Source: CADBRN01 sp050944685 (GTDB lineage Bacteria > Bacillota > Clostridia > Lachnospirales > Lachnospiraceae). Taken from it: a stretch of 64,000 bases of DNA. Made by a program: the position numbers and the translations under genes. The first letter of the stretch is position 1. The number at the start of each line of letters is the position of its first letter. The stretch covers positions 124,001 through 188,000 of the forward strand of contig JBMNRP010000001.1 of NCBI GenBank assembly GCA_050944685.1, read 5' to 3'. This document shows, piece by piece, positions 26,028-35,606 of the stretch. The notes under the pieces were generated by a model, which worked only from the letters and a program-made list of their open reading frames with translations, did not search any database and was not told where the DNA came from.

Positions 26028-26900
26028 ATGAACATTCAGGAAACGGGCGTTCTGGAAACCTCCAGCCGCTACTTTTTCACTCCGTCTTCTTTTGCGGAAC
26101 AGACTCTCTTCTACCCGACGCGGATCGCCCATTTTTACTGCACGCCGTCGTATTATTTCAGCGGAACCAGCGCGATCGGCATGGAGCCCAGCCACCGCCT
26201 GCACTACATGCTCTTTCTGATCGCGGACGGGTCTATGGAACTCATGCTCGACGGGACCTCCTGCTCCGCCGGGAAGGGAGACGCTGTCCTTTTTGACTGC
26301 AAGCGCCCGCACGAATATCATGCCGGGAGCGCCGGGGTCGAATTCCGCTGGCTCGTATTTGACAGCCGCATGATGGAATATCTGTTTGGCCGGATCCTGG
26401 AAATCCACGGCGGCAGCCACGTATTCTCCGCTCCGCGTCAGACCGACCTGCAGCTTCTGATTGACCGTCTGATCGCAATCGCGGCGGGTTCCGGCCACAC
26501 GGCGGAAACCGCGATCTCCGAGCTGATCTATTCGATCCTGTGCTGCCTTTTTCTGACGAAAATGGTCCCGGCCTCCCCGGAACGCGCCTGCATCGAAAAT
26601 GCCATGTATTACATGGACAATCATTACAAAGAGTCTCTGTCCGTCCCGGACATCGCCTCGGTCGTCGGACTCTCGCCGTCCTATTTCACACGATGTTTCC
26701 GCCAGGAAACCGGATATTCTCCGCATGAGTACCTCACGCTCCGCCGGATCAGCGCAGCGAAGGACAGGCTTCTTTCCACTTCCGGCACAATTCAGCAGAT
26801 CGCCGCGGAAACCGGCTACAACAGCGAGGAAAACTTCATCCGATCCTTCAAAAAAGCCGTCGGCGTCTCTCCGGCTTCCTTCCGGCGCTACCCGGTCTGA
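26028..26900 (+). CDS. AraC-family transcriptional regulator (island)
   Basis: 290 residues. The N-terminal half is a cupin sugar-binding domain (GDAVLFDCKRPHEYH, the typical AraC_binding loop). The C-terminal 100 residues hold two helix-turn-helix motifs, LSVPDIASVVGLSPSYFTRC and the region around IQQIAAETGYNSEENFIRSF, ending VSPASFRRY. AAGGAGG lies eight bases before the ATG. Divergent from the iolH-like gene, its most likely target. It resembles the second island AraC protein in layout. Confidence 0.9.
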   Translation: MNIQETGVLETSSRYFFTPSSFAEQTLFYPTRIAHFYCTPSYYFSGTSAIGMEPSHRLHYMLFLIADGSMELMLDGTSCSAGKGDAVLFDCKRPHEYHAGSAGVEFRWLVFDSRMMEYLFGRILEIHGGSHVFSAPRQTDLQLLIDRLIAIAAGSGHTAETAISELIYSILCCLFLTKMVPASPERACIENAMYYMDNHYKESLSVPDIASVVGLSPSYFTRCFRQETGYSPHEYLTLRRISAAKDRLLSTSGTIQQIAAETGYNSEENFIRSFKKAVGVSPASFRRYPV

Positions 26901-26930
26901 CGGATCTCTTCTTCAGGCCGCAGAATCTTC

Positions 26931-27000
26931 TCGTGCATTCCCCCGGAAAATGCACGAGACCGTTTCCCAGCCGTCTGAAAAAAACAGCTGAAAACGGTCT
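26931..27000. terminator. Pair of hairpins between convergent genes
   Basis: TCGTGCATT/AATGCACGA (26931-26957) is directly followed by AGACCGTTT/AAACGGTCT (26957-27000). They lie between the convergent AraC and isomerase genes; neither has a good U-tract. Confidence 0.55.
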
Positions 27001-27025
27001 CTTATGAAAAGGAAAAGAAGTAGGT

Positions 27026-27991
27026 TTACAGACTGATCGTCTGCTTCAAAGCTTCTACGGAGGTATCCAGTCCTGCCTTGACGCTCATGGTCAGGTCTTC
27101 CATCTCGAGGGATACCCAGTCGTTGTATCCCATCATGCGGACGACGGAGAAAAACTCGTGCCACCACTGAAGGTCGCGTCCGCAGCCGACCGCCACGTAA
27201 TTCCAGGTGCGGTCCTTTGATTCGGTGACCGGCAGATTCTCCAGCAGACCGTCGACATCCGCCAGGCCGCGCTCGATACGGGCGTCTTTGCCATGTACAT
27301 AGAAGATCTTGTCACCGAGGGCTCTCGCCGCCGCGATCGGTTCAGCACCCTGAATCATAAGGTGAGAAGGATCCAGATTCAGACCAAGAATATCACTGTC
27401 AGGTCCTACGACCTCGCAGAGCTTGTTGAACGTGCGGATGTTATGAACCAGCGCACCGGGGAACTCCTCGATGGCGATCTTCTCTATGCCGTTGGCTTTT
27501 GCGAAAGAGCAGTACTCCTTCCACCATTTCGCCGCCTTTTCCCACTCATACTTCACCGCTTCTTCCATGTAATTGAAACCGTCGTACTCCGGCCAGGAAG
27601 TGGTGGAAACGATCCAGTTCGGGGTGTGCTCTCCGGGAGCCGCCTCCGGAAGTCCGGACATCGTGACGATCGTCTTGACGCCCATCTTTCCGGCCAGAAC
27701 TGCCGTGTCATGAATGGTCTTGCTGTGCGCTCTGCCCATCGGGGAATCCACAAGCGGATTTCCGGAGCAGTTCAGCGCCGAAATTTCCAGTCCGCGCTTT
27801 GCGATCTCATCCTGAAACGCCTTGCGCTTGTCATCGTCCTGAATCATTTCTTCCGCATTGCCGATGAAGTTGCATCCGCCCCATCCTCCGGCCGTCATCT
27901 CGACGCCCTGAAGTCCATAGGCAGCAACCTTGTCCAGCATCTCGGTCAGCGGGATCTTCCCGAACGTATCGGTTGTAATCGAAAGCCTCAT
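27026..27991 (-). CDS. Sugar phosphate isomerase/epimerase, TIM barrel
   Basis: A 321-residue xylose-isomerase-like TIM barrel. Likely metal ligands are visible in order at the ends of strands: Glu in IAIEEFPG, Asp/His in LNLDPSHL, His in FYVHGKD and Glu in VSLEMED. The protein is not IolE or IolI by sequence; substrate unknown, perhaps a keto-inositol or other 3-keto sugar made by the dehydrogenase encoded 99 bases upstream in the same direction. AGGAGG lies ten bases before the ATG. Confidence 0.82.
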   Translation of the reverse strand: MRLSITTDTFGKIPLTEMLDKVAAYGLQGVEMTAGGWGGCNFIGNAEEMIQDDDKRKAFQDEIAKRGLEISALNCSGNPLVDSPMGRAHSKTIHDTAVLAGKMGVKTIVTMSGLPEAAPGEHTPNWIVSTTSWPEYDGFNYMEEAVKYEWEKAAKWWKEYCSFAKANGIEKIAIEEFPGALVHNIRTFNKLCEVVGPDSDILGLNLDPSHLMIQGAEPIAAARALGDKIFYVHGKDARIERGLADVDGLLENLPVTESKDRTWNYVAVGCGRDLQWWHEFFSVVRMMGYNDWVSLEMEDLTMSVKAGLDTSVEALKQTISL

Positions 27992-28043
27992 CTGATAAAA
28001 ACCTCCTCAATCTTTTTTTCGTTTTCACCTGACATTTTCAAAA

Positions 28044-28081
28044 TCAGGCGGAGCAGATGCACAGGTCATCCGCCCGCCTGA
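28044..28081 (-). terminator. Hairpin between dehydrogenase and isomerase genes
   Basis: TCAGGCGG/CCGCCTGA stem followed on the minus strand by TTTTG. It could attenuate expression of the downstream isomerase. Confidence 0.5.
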
Positions 28082-28090
28082 ATAGATTTA

Positions 28091-29281
28091 TCAGTCGTTG
28101 TCCGCGTAGAACTTTACCCAGGCAGAGTTGTTGTCCGCGGATTTCACACAGGCGTTGATCCAGCGGATTCCGTCGATACCGTGATCGATATCCGGATAGA
28201 GGATGCTGTTCGCCTTCTCCGTGTCACCGTTATCGGTGGCTTTCATGACCTGCGCAAATCTGGTGTAAAGATTTGCCCAGGACTCCGGAAGTCCTTCGAA
28301 GTGAAGCGCTCCGAGTCTCTCATCCTCCTTTGCGGTCGGATCGTTGTAATCGCCGCCTCTGGTCAGAACCTGTGCCGGCTGACCCTGAACCTCGTAGATC
28401 AGCGTATCGCAGGCGCGGTCGTTCCACTCCAGAGATGCCTTCGATCCGACGATGCGGATGTGCTGGGAGCTCATATCACCGGCGTTGACGGCAGATGCCC
28501 ACATACGGCCGACGGCACCGCTCTCATAGCGCATCAGAACATACGCGTTGTCCTCAAGCGGATAGCGGCTTCCTACGAACGCCTGGCGGTCGCAGAGAAC
28601 CTCTTTCACCTTTTCGTTCGGGCAGATCATCTGGGACATATAGAAGGTGTGAGTGGAAAGATCTCCCAGAACGAAAGATCTTCCGACCTTCTCCGGATTG
28701 ACTCTCCACTTCTGTCCCTCAGCCTTGACATCGGCCTCAGCGTCACAGCCGTAGCCATGGGCGTAACGGAGATCAATCATGTTGACCTTTCCGATCATCC
28801 CCTTTTCAACCATCGCTCTCATCTGGAGCAGCATCGGGAATCCGGAAAATCCGTAGGTGACGCAGACAACCTTGTTCATCTTCTTTGCCAGGGCCTTGAT
28901 CTCCTCGCCCTCTTTGACGGTAAAGAACATCGGTTTCTCGCAGATGACATGAAGTCCTGCTTCCAGAGCCGCCTTGACGACTTCATAGTGGAGGAAGTTC
29001 GGTGTCGCAACATCAACCACCTCGACGCCGTCCTCGCGCTTCGCCTCTTCCGCGAACATCGTCTTGTAATCCGGATAGCAGCGGTCCGTGTCCATATTCA
29101 GGGCAGCTCCGAAATCCTTCGCTCTCTGGGGATCTACATCAAACGCAGAAGCAACCAGTCTGAAATTCGTGTTGTCCATCAGGGCACCCAGACGATGCTT
29201 ATATCCGACCTGACTGGTACGTCCTCCACCAACAATTCCCCATCTGTACGGTCTGTCAATTTTCTTCTCACCAATGTTCAT
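28091..29281 (-). CDS. Gfo/Idh/MocA-family dehydrogenase (inositol-dehydrogenase-like)
   Basis: NAD(P)-dependent sugar or inositol dehydrogenase, 396 residues. The Rossmann glycine loop is WGIVGGGRTSQVG, and the catalytic Lys lies in the family motif CEKPM. The C-terminal half carries the conserved GDLSTHTFYM segment with the active-site His region. The longer N terminus and the YKHRLGAL start place it with the 390-residue group that accompanies inositol genes (called inositol 2-dehydrogenase 2 in some annotations; recall, not search). AGGAG lies eight bases before the ATG at 29281. A weak TTTACA-17-GAATAC promoter lies upstream. Confidence 0.85.
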   Translation of the reverse strand: MNIGEKKIDRPYRWGIVGGGRTSQVGYKHRLGALMDNTNFRLVASAFDVDPQRAKDFGAALNMDTDRCYPDYKTMFAEEAKREDGVEVVDVATPNFLHYEVVKAALEAGLHVICEKPMFFTVKEGEEIKALAKKMNKVVCVTYGFSGFPMLLQMRAMVEKGMIGKVNMIDLRYAHGYGCDAEADVKAEGQKWRVNPEKVGRSFVLGDLSTHTFYMSQMICPNEKVKEVLCDRQAFVGSRYPLEDNAYVLMRYESGAVGRMWASAVNAGDMSSQHIRIVGSKASLEWNDRACDTLIYEVQGQPAQVLTRGGDYNDPTAKEDERLGALHFEGLPESWANLYTRFAQVMKATDNGDTEKANSILYPDIDHGIDGIRWINACVKSADNNSAWVKFYADND

Positions 29282-29510
29282 TTTTTCAGCTCCTTTCAAA
29301 TTTTCTATTGTTTTCCGGAAGGGTTTTCCTCTCTCCCTTCCCTTTTGCTGTCCTTAAGATACCTTGAAAAAAGCGTATTCTCAATACAATAGCTTGCTGT
29401 AAAATTCACAGATCTTGCTTTCATGCTTTTCCGGCAATTTCGATGAATTTTTCGCAATATCCGGAAAGAAAAATCCGTCAGATTACCAGAAAAATACAAA
29501 GACCTGACCA

Positions 29511-30353
29511 TCACCGGTTGAAGTATGTCTTCCGGAACTTGTTCGGGGACATCCCCTCGTGCTTGTTAAACAGGTTGATGAGACTCCCGCTGGAGGCATA
29601 TCCGACCCGGTAGGCGATCTCGGAAACCGGCAGATCCGTTCGGATCAGGAGGACTTTTGCCCGCTCGATCCGGGTGTTGATCACATAGTCCATCGGAGAG
29701 ACGCCTGTGACCGCCTTGAAGCAGTGGGAGTAATAATAGACACTGAGATTGACCTCTTCCGCCAGATCGCTGAGCGAGATATTATCGCCCACGTGTTCCC
29801 GTATATAGGTGATGGAGCGGCCGATCAGCGCCGTCATGCTGTTATCCGCGCTCTCGGATGCCATCAGAACTTCCAGAATCTCATAGATTCTCAGCGAGAT
29901 CGTCATCGGCGGATCGGTGCGCCCGCTCCCGTAGCCGTCCAGAAGCCTGCCGATTTTTTCTTTGACCAGGCGGTTGTCCTTCTTCTTTATCAGCCATCCG
30001 TTTCTCTGAATAATGAACTGCGTCAGCTCATGAGAATTGGAGCCGTCGTAATGAAGATAATAGAACTCCAGTCCGTCCTCCGCGCGATAGCAGTGGCTTT
30101 CCCTGCAGTCCAGAAGAACGACGTCTCCTTCCTGCGCGGTTTTCTCTTCCCCGCGGTAGCGCAGATACATTTTCCCCTTCTGAATGTACATGACCAGAAG
30201 ATACGGATAAGTATCTCTCTCCATAATGTAGCGGCTGGTACAGTAATAATGTCCGCACCAGGTCGCGTAGAACAGCAGACGGCTGGTGTTCTCGGAGGGG
30301 GTAAACGCGAATACGATTGATTTATCAAGAATTCCGGGATCTGAAACTTTCAA
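29511..30353 (-). CDS. AraC-family transcriptional regulator (island, second)
   Basis: 280 residues starting at a TTG (30353) with AAGGGG about seven bases upstream. The cupin half has the AraC_binding loop GDVVLLDCRESHCYR. The DNA-binding half has ISLSDLAEEVNLSVYYYSHC and PVSEIAYRVGYASSGSLINL, ending MSPNKFRK. It lies just upstream of the dehydrogenase-isomerase pair in the same orientation and probably activates it. Confidence 0.88.
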   Translation of the reverse strand: MKVSDPGILDKSIVFAFTPSENTSRLLFYATWCGHYYCTSRYIMERDTYPYLLVMYIQKGKMYLRYRGEEKTAQEGDVVLLDCRESHCYRAEDGLEFYYLHYDGSNSHELTQFIIQRNGWLIKKKDNRLVKEKIGRLLDGYGSGRTDPPMTISLRIYEILEVLMASESADNSMTALIGRSITYIREHVGDNISLSDLAEEVNLSVYYYSHCFKAVTGVSPMDYVINTRIERAKVLLIRTDLPVSEIAYRVGYASSGSLINLFNKHEGMSPNKFRKTYFNR

Positions 30354-30639
30354 TATATACCCCTTTTATATCTTCCTGTGTCAGTTCGGTCCGAAACAGC
30401 AAGTCCGGAACGTGGCCGCATTCTTTTCCCTGCTGCTGCTTTATCACGGTCCGTGAAAACAATCAGGAGCGAAACCGCCGCATTAAGTCTGTTCCATGAC
30501 GTTTTTCCCTTTCCGGCGCGTCATTTTGCCTTAATATCGAAGGTCCGCTCCTGTTATTTTCTGCTCCGGTCATTTTCATTTCATCACGACGGAACATCTT
30601 TCCGGATGACCGGGTCCGGAAAACCGTTTTCGAATAAAA

Positions 30640-32145
30640 TCACACTCTCTGGGTAGAATCTGTGATAACGATATGTCTCATCAGGTTCTCCTCGGAGATG
30701 TCATCTCCCGTGAGTTCGCCGGTAATGCGTCCCTGAGCCATTGTGTAAATACGGTTCGAGACACCCATGATCTCCGGCATCTCGGAGGAAATAACGATAA
30801 CGGCAAGACCCTGCTCCGCCAGATGGGCGATCATCGAATGAATCTCGGATTTCGCACCGATATCAATGCCTCGGGTCGGCTCATCCAGAATCAGAAGACG
30901 GGGATTCATCGCCAGCCATTTGCCGATGACCACCTTCTGCTGGTTTCCGCCGGAGAGGAAGACAACCGGCTGCTCCGAGCTCGGAGAGCTGATCTCCATC
31001 GCATCGTGATACTGATCGTAGATTTTCATCGTCTGCTCCTCATCCACGAAAAGTCCCTTCTTGATCTGGGGGAGCTTCGCCAGCGACATATTCTCGCGGC
31101 AGGATTTCGGAAGAAGCAGACCCTGCTCCTTGCGGTTCTCTGTCACGAAGCCGATTCCGTTCTTAACGGCGTCACTGGAATCACGGATATGGATTTCCTT
31201 TCCGTCCATATAGATTTTTCCGGAGTCCAGATGGCGGCACCCGAAGATCGACTCCATGATCTCGCTTCGTCCGGCGCCTACCAGTCCGTAGAAACCGACT
31301 ACCTCTTTTTCGTGAACGTTAAAGGAAATATCGCGGAAATATCCGTGGGCGGTCAGACCCTCGACACGAAGAATCTCTTTGCCGGGCTTTGCCGAGCATT
31401 TTGTAAAGTAATTGTCCATGGTGCGCCCGATCATCGCCTGAATCAGGGTATCCAGATTGATATCCTTCAGCACGAACTGACCTGTCAGCTTGCCATCCCG
31501 GAGAACAACCGCGGAATCGCAGATCTCAAAAATTTCATCCATCTTGTGACTGATGTAGATGATTCCGACTCCCTCCGCTTTCAGCTTGCGGATAATCTCG
31601 AACAGCGAGTCTTTCTCGCGCTCGGTCAGTGAAGAAGTCGGCTCGTCCAGGATCAGGATCTTTGCCCCGAGGGCGATTCCTCTGGCGATCTCAACCATCT
31701 GCTGCTGGGAGATCGGCAGATCCCGCACATAATCGGTTGCCTTGACGGTGGAATTCAGACTCTTCAGAACGGCGTTGGCATCGTCGTTCATCTTCTTCCA
31801 GTCAACCCGGATACCGTTTTTCGGCTGAGAGCCGAGGAACATATTCTCAGCGACCGTCAGGTCGGTGATCAGCGACAGCTCCTGGAAAATCAGAATGACA
31901 CCAGCCGCTTTTGCCTCATCCGGGTTTTTGAAATTCACTTTTTTCCCCTGATAATAAATCTCACCCGAATCCGCGTGATAGGAACCGTACAGGCATTTCA
32001 TCAGCGTGGACTTTCCGGCTCCGTTCTCACCGCAGAGGGCGACAACCTCGCCCTTTTTCACTTTGATTCCGGCACCGTCCAGGGCCTTTACTCCGGGGAA
32101 AGTCTTTACGATATCCTTCATTTCCAGAAGATATTCATCTGCCAT
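30640..32145 (-). CDS. Sugar ABC transporter ATP-binding protein (RbsA/MglA type)
   Basis: Double-ATPase subunit of a CUT2 (carbohydrate uptake 2) importer, 501 residues. The first nucleotide-binding domain has Walker A GENGAGKST, signature ISQQQMVEIARG in place of LSGGQ and Walker B ILILDEPTSSL. The second has GLVGAGRSE instead of a canonical Walker A, the signature LSGGNQQKVV and ILDEPTRGID. Degenerate second-domain P-loops are normal in CUT2 ATPases. It is the last gene of the permease-permease-binding protein-ATPase operon and is separated from the binding-protein gene by a stable hairpin. Confidence 0.93.
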   Translation of the reverse strand: MADEYLLEMKDIVKTFPGVKALDGAGIKVKKGEVVALCGENGAGKSTLMKCLYGSYHADSGEIYYQGKKVNFKNPDEAKAAGVILIFQELSLITDLTVAENMFLGSQPKNGIRVDWKKMNDDANAVLKSLNSTVKATDYVRDLPISQQQMVEIARGIALGAKILILDEPTSSLTEREKDSLFEIIRKLKAEGVGIIYISHKMDEIFEICDSAVVLRDGKLTGQFVLKDINLDTLIQAMIGRTMDNYFTKCSAKPGKEILRVEGLTAHGYFRDISFNVHEKEVVGFYGLVGAGRSEIMESIFGCRHLDSGKIYMDGKEIHIRDSSDAVKNGIGFVTENRKEQGLLLPKSCRENMSLAKLPQIKKGLFVDEEQTMKIYDQYHDAMEISSPSSEQPVVFLSGGNQQKVVIGKWLAMNPRLLILDEPTRGIDIGAKSEIHSMIAHLAEQGLAVIVISSEMPEIMGVSNRIYTMAQGRITGELTGDDISEENLMRHIVITDSTQRV

Positions 32146-32182
32146 AAAAGATATTCTCCCTTCTCAAATATTCCTCACAGCA

Positions 32183-32223
32183 GGCGTGCCTTTAGATAGG
32201 AATTTGCCTGATAAAGGCACGCC
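32183..32223 (-). promoter_or_regulatory. Intercistronic hairpin before the ATPase gene
   Basis: GGCGTGCCTTTA pairs perfectly with TAAAGGCACGCC (12 bases, 17-base loop) between the binding-protein stop and the ATPase start. There is no U-tract. Such hairpins often stabilise the abundant binding-protein message or attenuate the ATPase. Confidence 0.65.
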
Positions 32224-32288
32224 CGCCGGTTTCGGACTTTTCTTGCTGCTTATACGGATGATCCGTATCACTCATCTGCAGATCACGA

Positions 32289-33455
32289 TCAGATCAGATC
32301 TTCAAAGTTGCCCTGATCGACTTCGTCGAAGTTGTCCGGAGTGATAACCGGGGTATCGATGAAGACCTTCTCAGCCGGAAGCTCTCCGCCGGTCGCGATG
32401 ACGCACGCCCAGTCAAGCGCGGTCTCGGAGTCCGTGATCGGGGACTGCAGGCAGGATCCTGCCAGAAGACCGGTCTTAATGTATCCGGAGATGATGGAGT
32501 AATCGCCGGTCGCCGCGGACCAGATCGGGAACTCTTTTTCACGTCCGGCTGCCTTGCAGGCATTGTAAGCGCCGACAGAAGTATTGTCATCGAATGTCAT
32601 GATCGCTGTGATGTCGCCCTCGTTCGGATATTTTACGAGCCAGTTCTCGGTGATCTGCTGCGCTTTTTCACGTTTTCCTTCAGAAGTCTGGCTGTCTACG
32701 AACTCTCCGCCTGCCTCTTCTACCGCTTTCTGCATACCGTCTTTGCGGTCCTGAGCCTGCTGCTGTCCGTTAACACCCTCAATGAAGAGAATCTTCGCAC
32801 CGTCGGCTTTGTCTCCGAGCTCCTTCATAGCCTCCTGGGCAGCCTTGTAACCCTCGGTGTAGTCATCCGGTCCTACGAATCCGACCGTATATTGGGTTCC
32901 GTCCTCGGTTACGTTGGAGTTGCACATCAGGCACGGGATTCCCGCGTCCTGAACGGCCTTCGCCTGGGAGACAGAGGATTCGGAGTTCACCGGCCAGATC
33001 ATGATGCAGTCAACCTTCTGCTGGATCAGGTCCTGAACCTGGTTCGTCTGCTTTGTGACGTCGTCAACCGCGTCCAGAAGAACGAGCTCAACGCCTACCT
33101 CCTTCGCGTAGTTCTTGATGTGCTGGAAATAAGAAGTCATGTACGTATCATTGGAACCATTGCGGAACGCCATGCCAAGAGTGACATCGCTGAGGTCCAG
33201 AGAGGAAAGATCCGGTCTCGCGATGACGTCAGAGCTGCTTGAGCTGGACGTCGACGCGGAACTGCCAGTCGCTCCTACCGACTCCGTCGAGGCAGTAGAT
33301 GTCGACGACACTGTGGTCGTCTCAGAAGAGGAACTGCTGCTCGAAGAAGATGAGCTGCTGGATGAGGATGAGCTGCTGGATGATCCGCCGCAGGCCGCCA
33401 GGCCGGCTGCCATGATTCCTGCTAATACGATGGTTCCGAGTTTTTTCAGTTTCAT
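32289..33455 (-). CDS. Substrate-binding lipoprotein of the CUT2 importer
   Basis: A 388-residue extracellular sugar-binding protein. The signal peptide ends in the lipobox LAAC, so it is lipid-anchored. A run of 20 serines follows, then a Ser/Thr-rich linker of about 30 residues, which tethers the domain to the membrane. The mature part is a periplasmic-binding-protein type 1 fold (VTLGMAFRNGSNDTY, MIWPVNSES, FVGPDDYTEG, AIMTFDDNTSVGAY), as in ribose and inositol binders. AAGGAG lies seven bases before the ATG. Genomic context suggests inositol or a related cyclitol as ligand; this is inference. Confidence 0.9.
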   Translation of the reverse strand: MKLKKLGTIVLAGIMAAGLAACGGSSSSSSSSSSSSSSSSSSSSETTTVSSTSTASTESVGATGSSASTSSSSSSDVIARPDLSSLDLSDVTLGMAFRNGSNDTYMTSYFQHIKNYAKEVGVELVLLDAVDDVTKQTNQVQDLIQQKVDCIMIWPVNSESSVSQAKAVQDAGIPCLMCNSNVTEDGTQYTVGFVGPDDYTEGYKAAQEAMKELGDKADGAKILFIEGVNGQQQAQDRKDGMQKAVEEAGGEFVDSQTSEGKREKAQQITENWLVKYPNEGDITAIMTFDDNTSVGAYNACKAAGREKEFPIWSAATGDYSIISGYIKTGLLAGSCLQSPITDSETALDWACVIATGGELPAEKVFIDTPVITPDNFDEVDQGNFEDLI

Positions 33456-33512
33456 GTTTTTTCTCCTTTTTCTTTTTCTTCCTTCGGGTTCTTGATGATG
33501 GTAAGCTGTCGA

Positions 33513-34469
33513 CTAGTTCTTCAAGCCTTCCTTTGCCCGGGCATCCGTCATAAACTTATCCGCAATCAGAACCGCGATCATGATTGCGCCGGTGCAGAAC
33601 GTGGAGACCCATGGCTGCGCGTTGGTGATACTCATGATGTTGTTCACGACGCCCAGTATCATGACGCCGATCAGGGAATACCAGATATTTCCGTATCCGC
33701 CGGTGAGCTTTGTTCCGCCGAGAACGACGGCCGCAATGACCAGCATGTGCATATCCGGCCAGCCGAGTGCCGGTGTGGAAGCTCCGTTCTGGGCCGCGTA
33801 GAGAACGCCGCCGAGAGCCGAGAGGACGCCTGTGATGACGAAGTTGATGAAAATCGTCTTCTTGACATTAATACCGGCATTTTCCGCCGCGCTCGCATTT
33901 CCGCCTGCCGCGTAGGTATTGCGGCCGTGATCTGTGTACTTCAGAACGAAGTGGGCGATGAAAAGTCCGATAATGTAAAGCCAGCTGATGTAGGTCAGCG
34001 GTCCGATTTTTCCGGAGCCGAAAGCCCGGAACGCGTCGCTGGTTGCCGAGATGGATTCCTCATCCGGGTAGATGTAGGCAAATCCGCGGCACCCGAGCAT
34101 CAGGGCAAGGGTTACGACGAACGCGTTAATTCCGACGTACGCGATCAGCACCCCGTTGATGACGCCGACCAGCAGTCCGACCAGAAGAGCTACAATCACC
34201 GCCGGAAAAACACCGATGGATTTCTGAAGTCCGCAGACAAGAGCCGCGGTCAGGGAAACCAGAGTACACAGCGACATATCGAAGAATCCGTTCAGAATAA
34301 CGAAGGACATACCGATGGCCATGATTCCCTTGATGGAATTTTCATTGAATACGTTTGCCAGGTTTCCGGGATGGAGGAATGAAACATCCAGGATCGTGGC
34401 GACGATCATAATCAGGATCAGAATAGTAATGGAGGTATTCTTGGTTACAAATTTCTTAAAACTACTCAT
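33513..34469 (-). CDS. CUT2 importer permease 1
   Basis: An RbsC-like permease of 318 residues with about eight to ten membrane helices. Conserved family stretches are seen: MAIGMSFVILNGFFDMSLC (cytoplasmic N-terminal coupling region), NTYAAGGNASAAENAGI and the VLGGTKLTGGYG segment before the last helices. Its start overlaps the stop of permease 2 by four bases (ATGA), so translation is coupled. Confidence 0.9.
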   Translation of the reverse strand: MSSFKKFVTKNTSITILILIMIVATILDVSFLHPGNLANVFNENSIKGIMAIGMSFVILNGFFDMSLCTLVSLTAALVCGLQKSIGVFPAVIVALLVGLLVGVINGVLIAYVGINAFVVTLALMLGCRGFAYIYPDEESISATSDAFRAFGSGKIGPLTYISWLYIIGLFIAHFVLKYTDHGRNTYAAGGNASAAENAGINVKKTIFINFVITGVLSALGGVLYAAQNGASTPALGWPDMHMLVIAAVVLGGTKLTGGYGNIWYSLIGVMILGVVNNIMSITNAQPWVSTFCTGAIMIAVLIADKFMTDARAKEGLKN

Positions 34470-35428
34470 GTCCTGTTACCTCCTTTTTTCGCTCTGATAT
34501 CCATGTATACGGCGAGCAGGATGATAATACACTCCGCGACATACTGATAGTAAACAGACATTCCGAGAATGACGAATCCCGTCTTCATGATTCCGATGAT
34601 CAGGGCTCCGACGAAACTGCGGTAGATGCTTCCTTCTCCTCCGTTCAGATCGGCTCCGCCGAGGATAACAGCCGTGATGACATCGAACTCATATCCGAGT
34701 CCCATGGTCGGCTGTGCACCGGCGCCTCGCATCGACAGAAGAAGTGCGGCGATGGCAGTGGAAAATCCGGAGATGACGAAGGTCATCATTACGACCTTGT
34801 TGTCGTTGATTCCGGAATACTTACAGGTTTCCGGATTGGTACCGACCGCTTTCACCTGATGTCCGAACACGGTCCGATTCAGGATAATCGCGAAGATAAC
34901 ACAGAAGATGGCCATGACAATGACGGAAACCGGAACGATTCCCACATTTCCCTGACCGAGTCCGACGATCGGCAGAGTCGAATCGTCAAGACTGACAAAC
35001 TGTCCATTGGTGTACATCAGAGTCAGAGCCTGCAGTACGTTCATCATACCGAGGGTGGCGACCATTGAGTTCAGGTGAAGATAACCGCAGAGATATCCGC
35101 AGACAACACCGGAAAGGCAGCCGACCAGGATCGTGATAATAACCGCTCCGACCTGTCCGACCTCGTTCGTTGTGACGATGGCAACCGAGCCGCACAGGGA
35201 AAGCAGTGAACCGACCGACAGGTCGAAGTTGCCGCCAATGATCGCATAGGTCATCCCGGCGCCCATGATCGCGATAACGGCGATCTGTCGGAAAATATTC
35301 ACGACGTTGGCCATCGTAAAGAACGAATTCTGAATGAGGCCGAACACGATGAAGATGATGATTCCGACGAACAGCAGCGCCTGGCTCTTAAAAAAGCCTC
35401 CTGCTGTCATTTTTTTCTTTTCTTCCAT
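34466..35428 (-). CDS. CUT2 importer permease 2
   Basis: An RbsC-like permease of 320 residues and the partner of permease 1; two different permeases suggest a heterodimeric channel. Conserved segments include GMTYAIIGGNFDLSVGSLL, KAVGTNPETCKYSGI and the VILGGADLNGGEGS loop. It is the first transporter gene after iolG; a hairpin lies between them. Confidence 0.9.
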   Translation of the reverse strand: MEEKKKMTAGGFFKSQALLFVGIIIFIVFGLIQNSFFTMANVVNIFRQIAVIAIMGAGMTYAIIGGNFDLSVGSLLSLCGSVAIVTTNEVGQVGAVIITILVGCLSGVVCGYLCGYLHLNSMVATLGMMNVLQALTLMYTNGQFVSLDDSTLPIVGLGQGNVGIVPVSVIVMAIFCVIFAIILNRTVFGHQVKAVGTNPETCKYSGINDNKVVMMTFVISGFSTAIAALLLSMRGAGAQPTMGLGYEFDVITAVILGGADLNGGEGSIYRSFVGALIIGIMKTGFVILGMSVYYQYVAECIIILLAVYMDIRAKKGGNRT

Positions 35429-35540
35429 AACAAATCCCCATCTAAATTATTTGTTCTTCTTGTTTCCAGTTATCAGGAAAGAGCTTCCGCGTCAGATCTG
35501 AACCCGCTAAATCCGCTTCCACTCTGGTTTCGGTTCCCTT

Positions 35541-35566
35541 CCCGCCGGCTCCGGATTTCCGGCGGG
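35541..35566. terminator. Hairpin between iolG and the importer genes
   Basis: CCCGCCGG/CCGGCGGG stem. The U-tract lies on the plus-strand side only, so for the minus-strand operon it is more likely an attenuator or processing hairpin than a full stop. Confidence 0.45.
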
Positions 35567-35606
35567 TTTTCGGTTTCCGCATACAATACAACAAGGATCC
35601 GAATAA

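Noticed and set aside
35541..35566. Full terminator separating iolG from the importer genes
   Set aside because: The T-run is on the wrong side for minus-strand transcription, and the next three genes have no promoter of their own that I can see.
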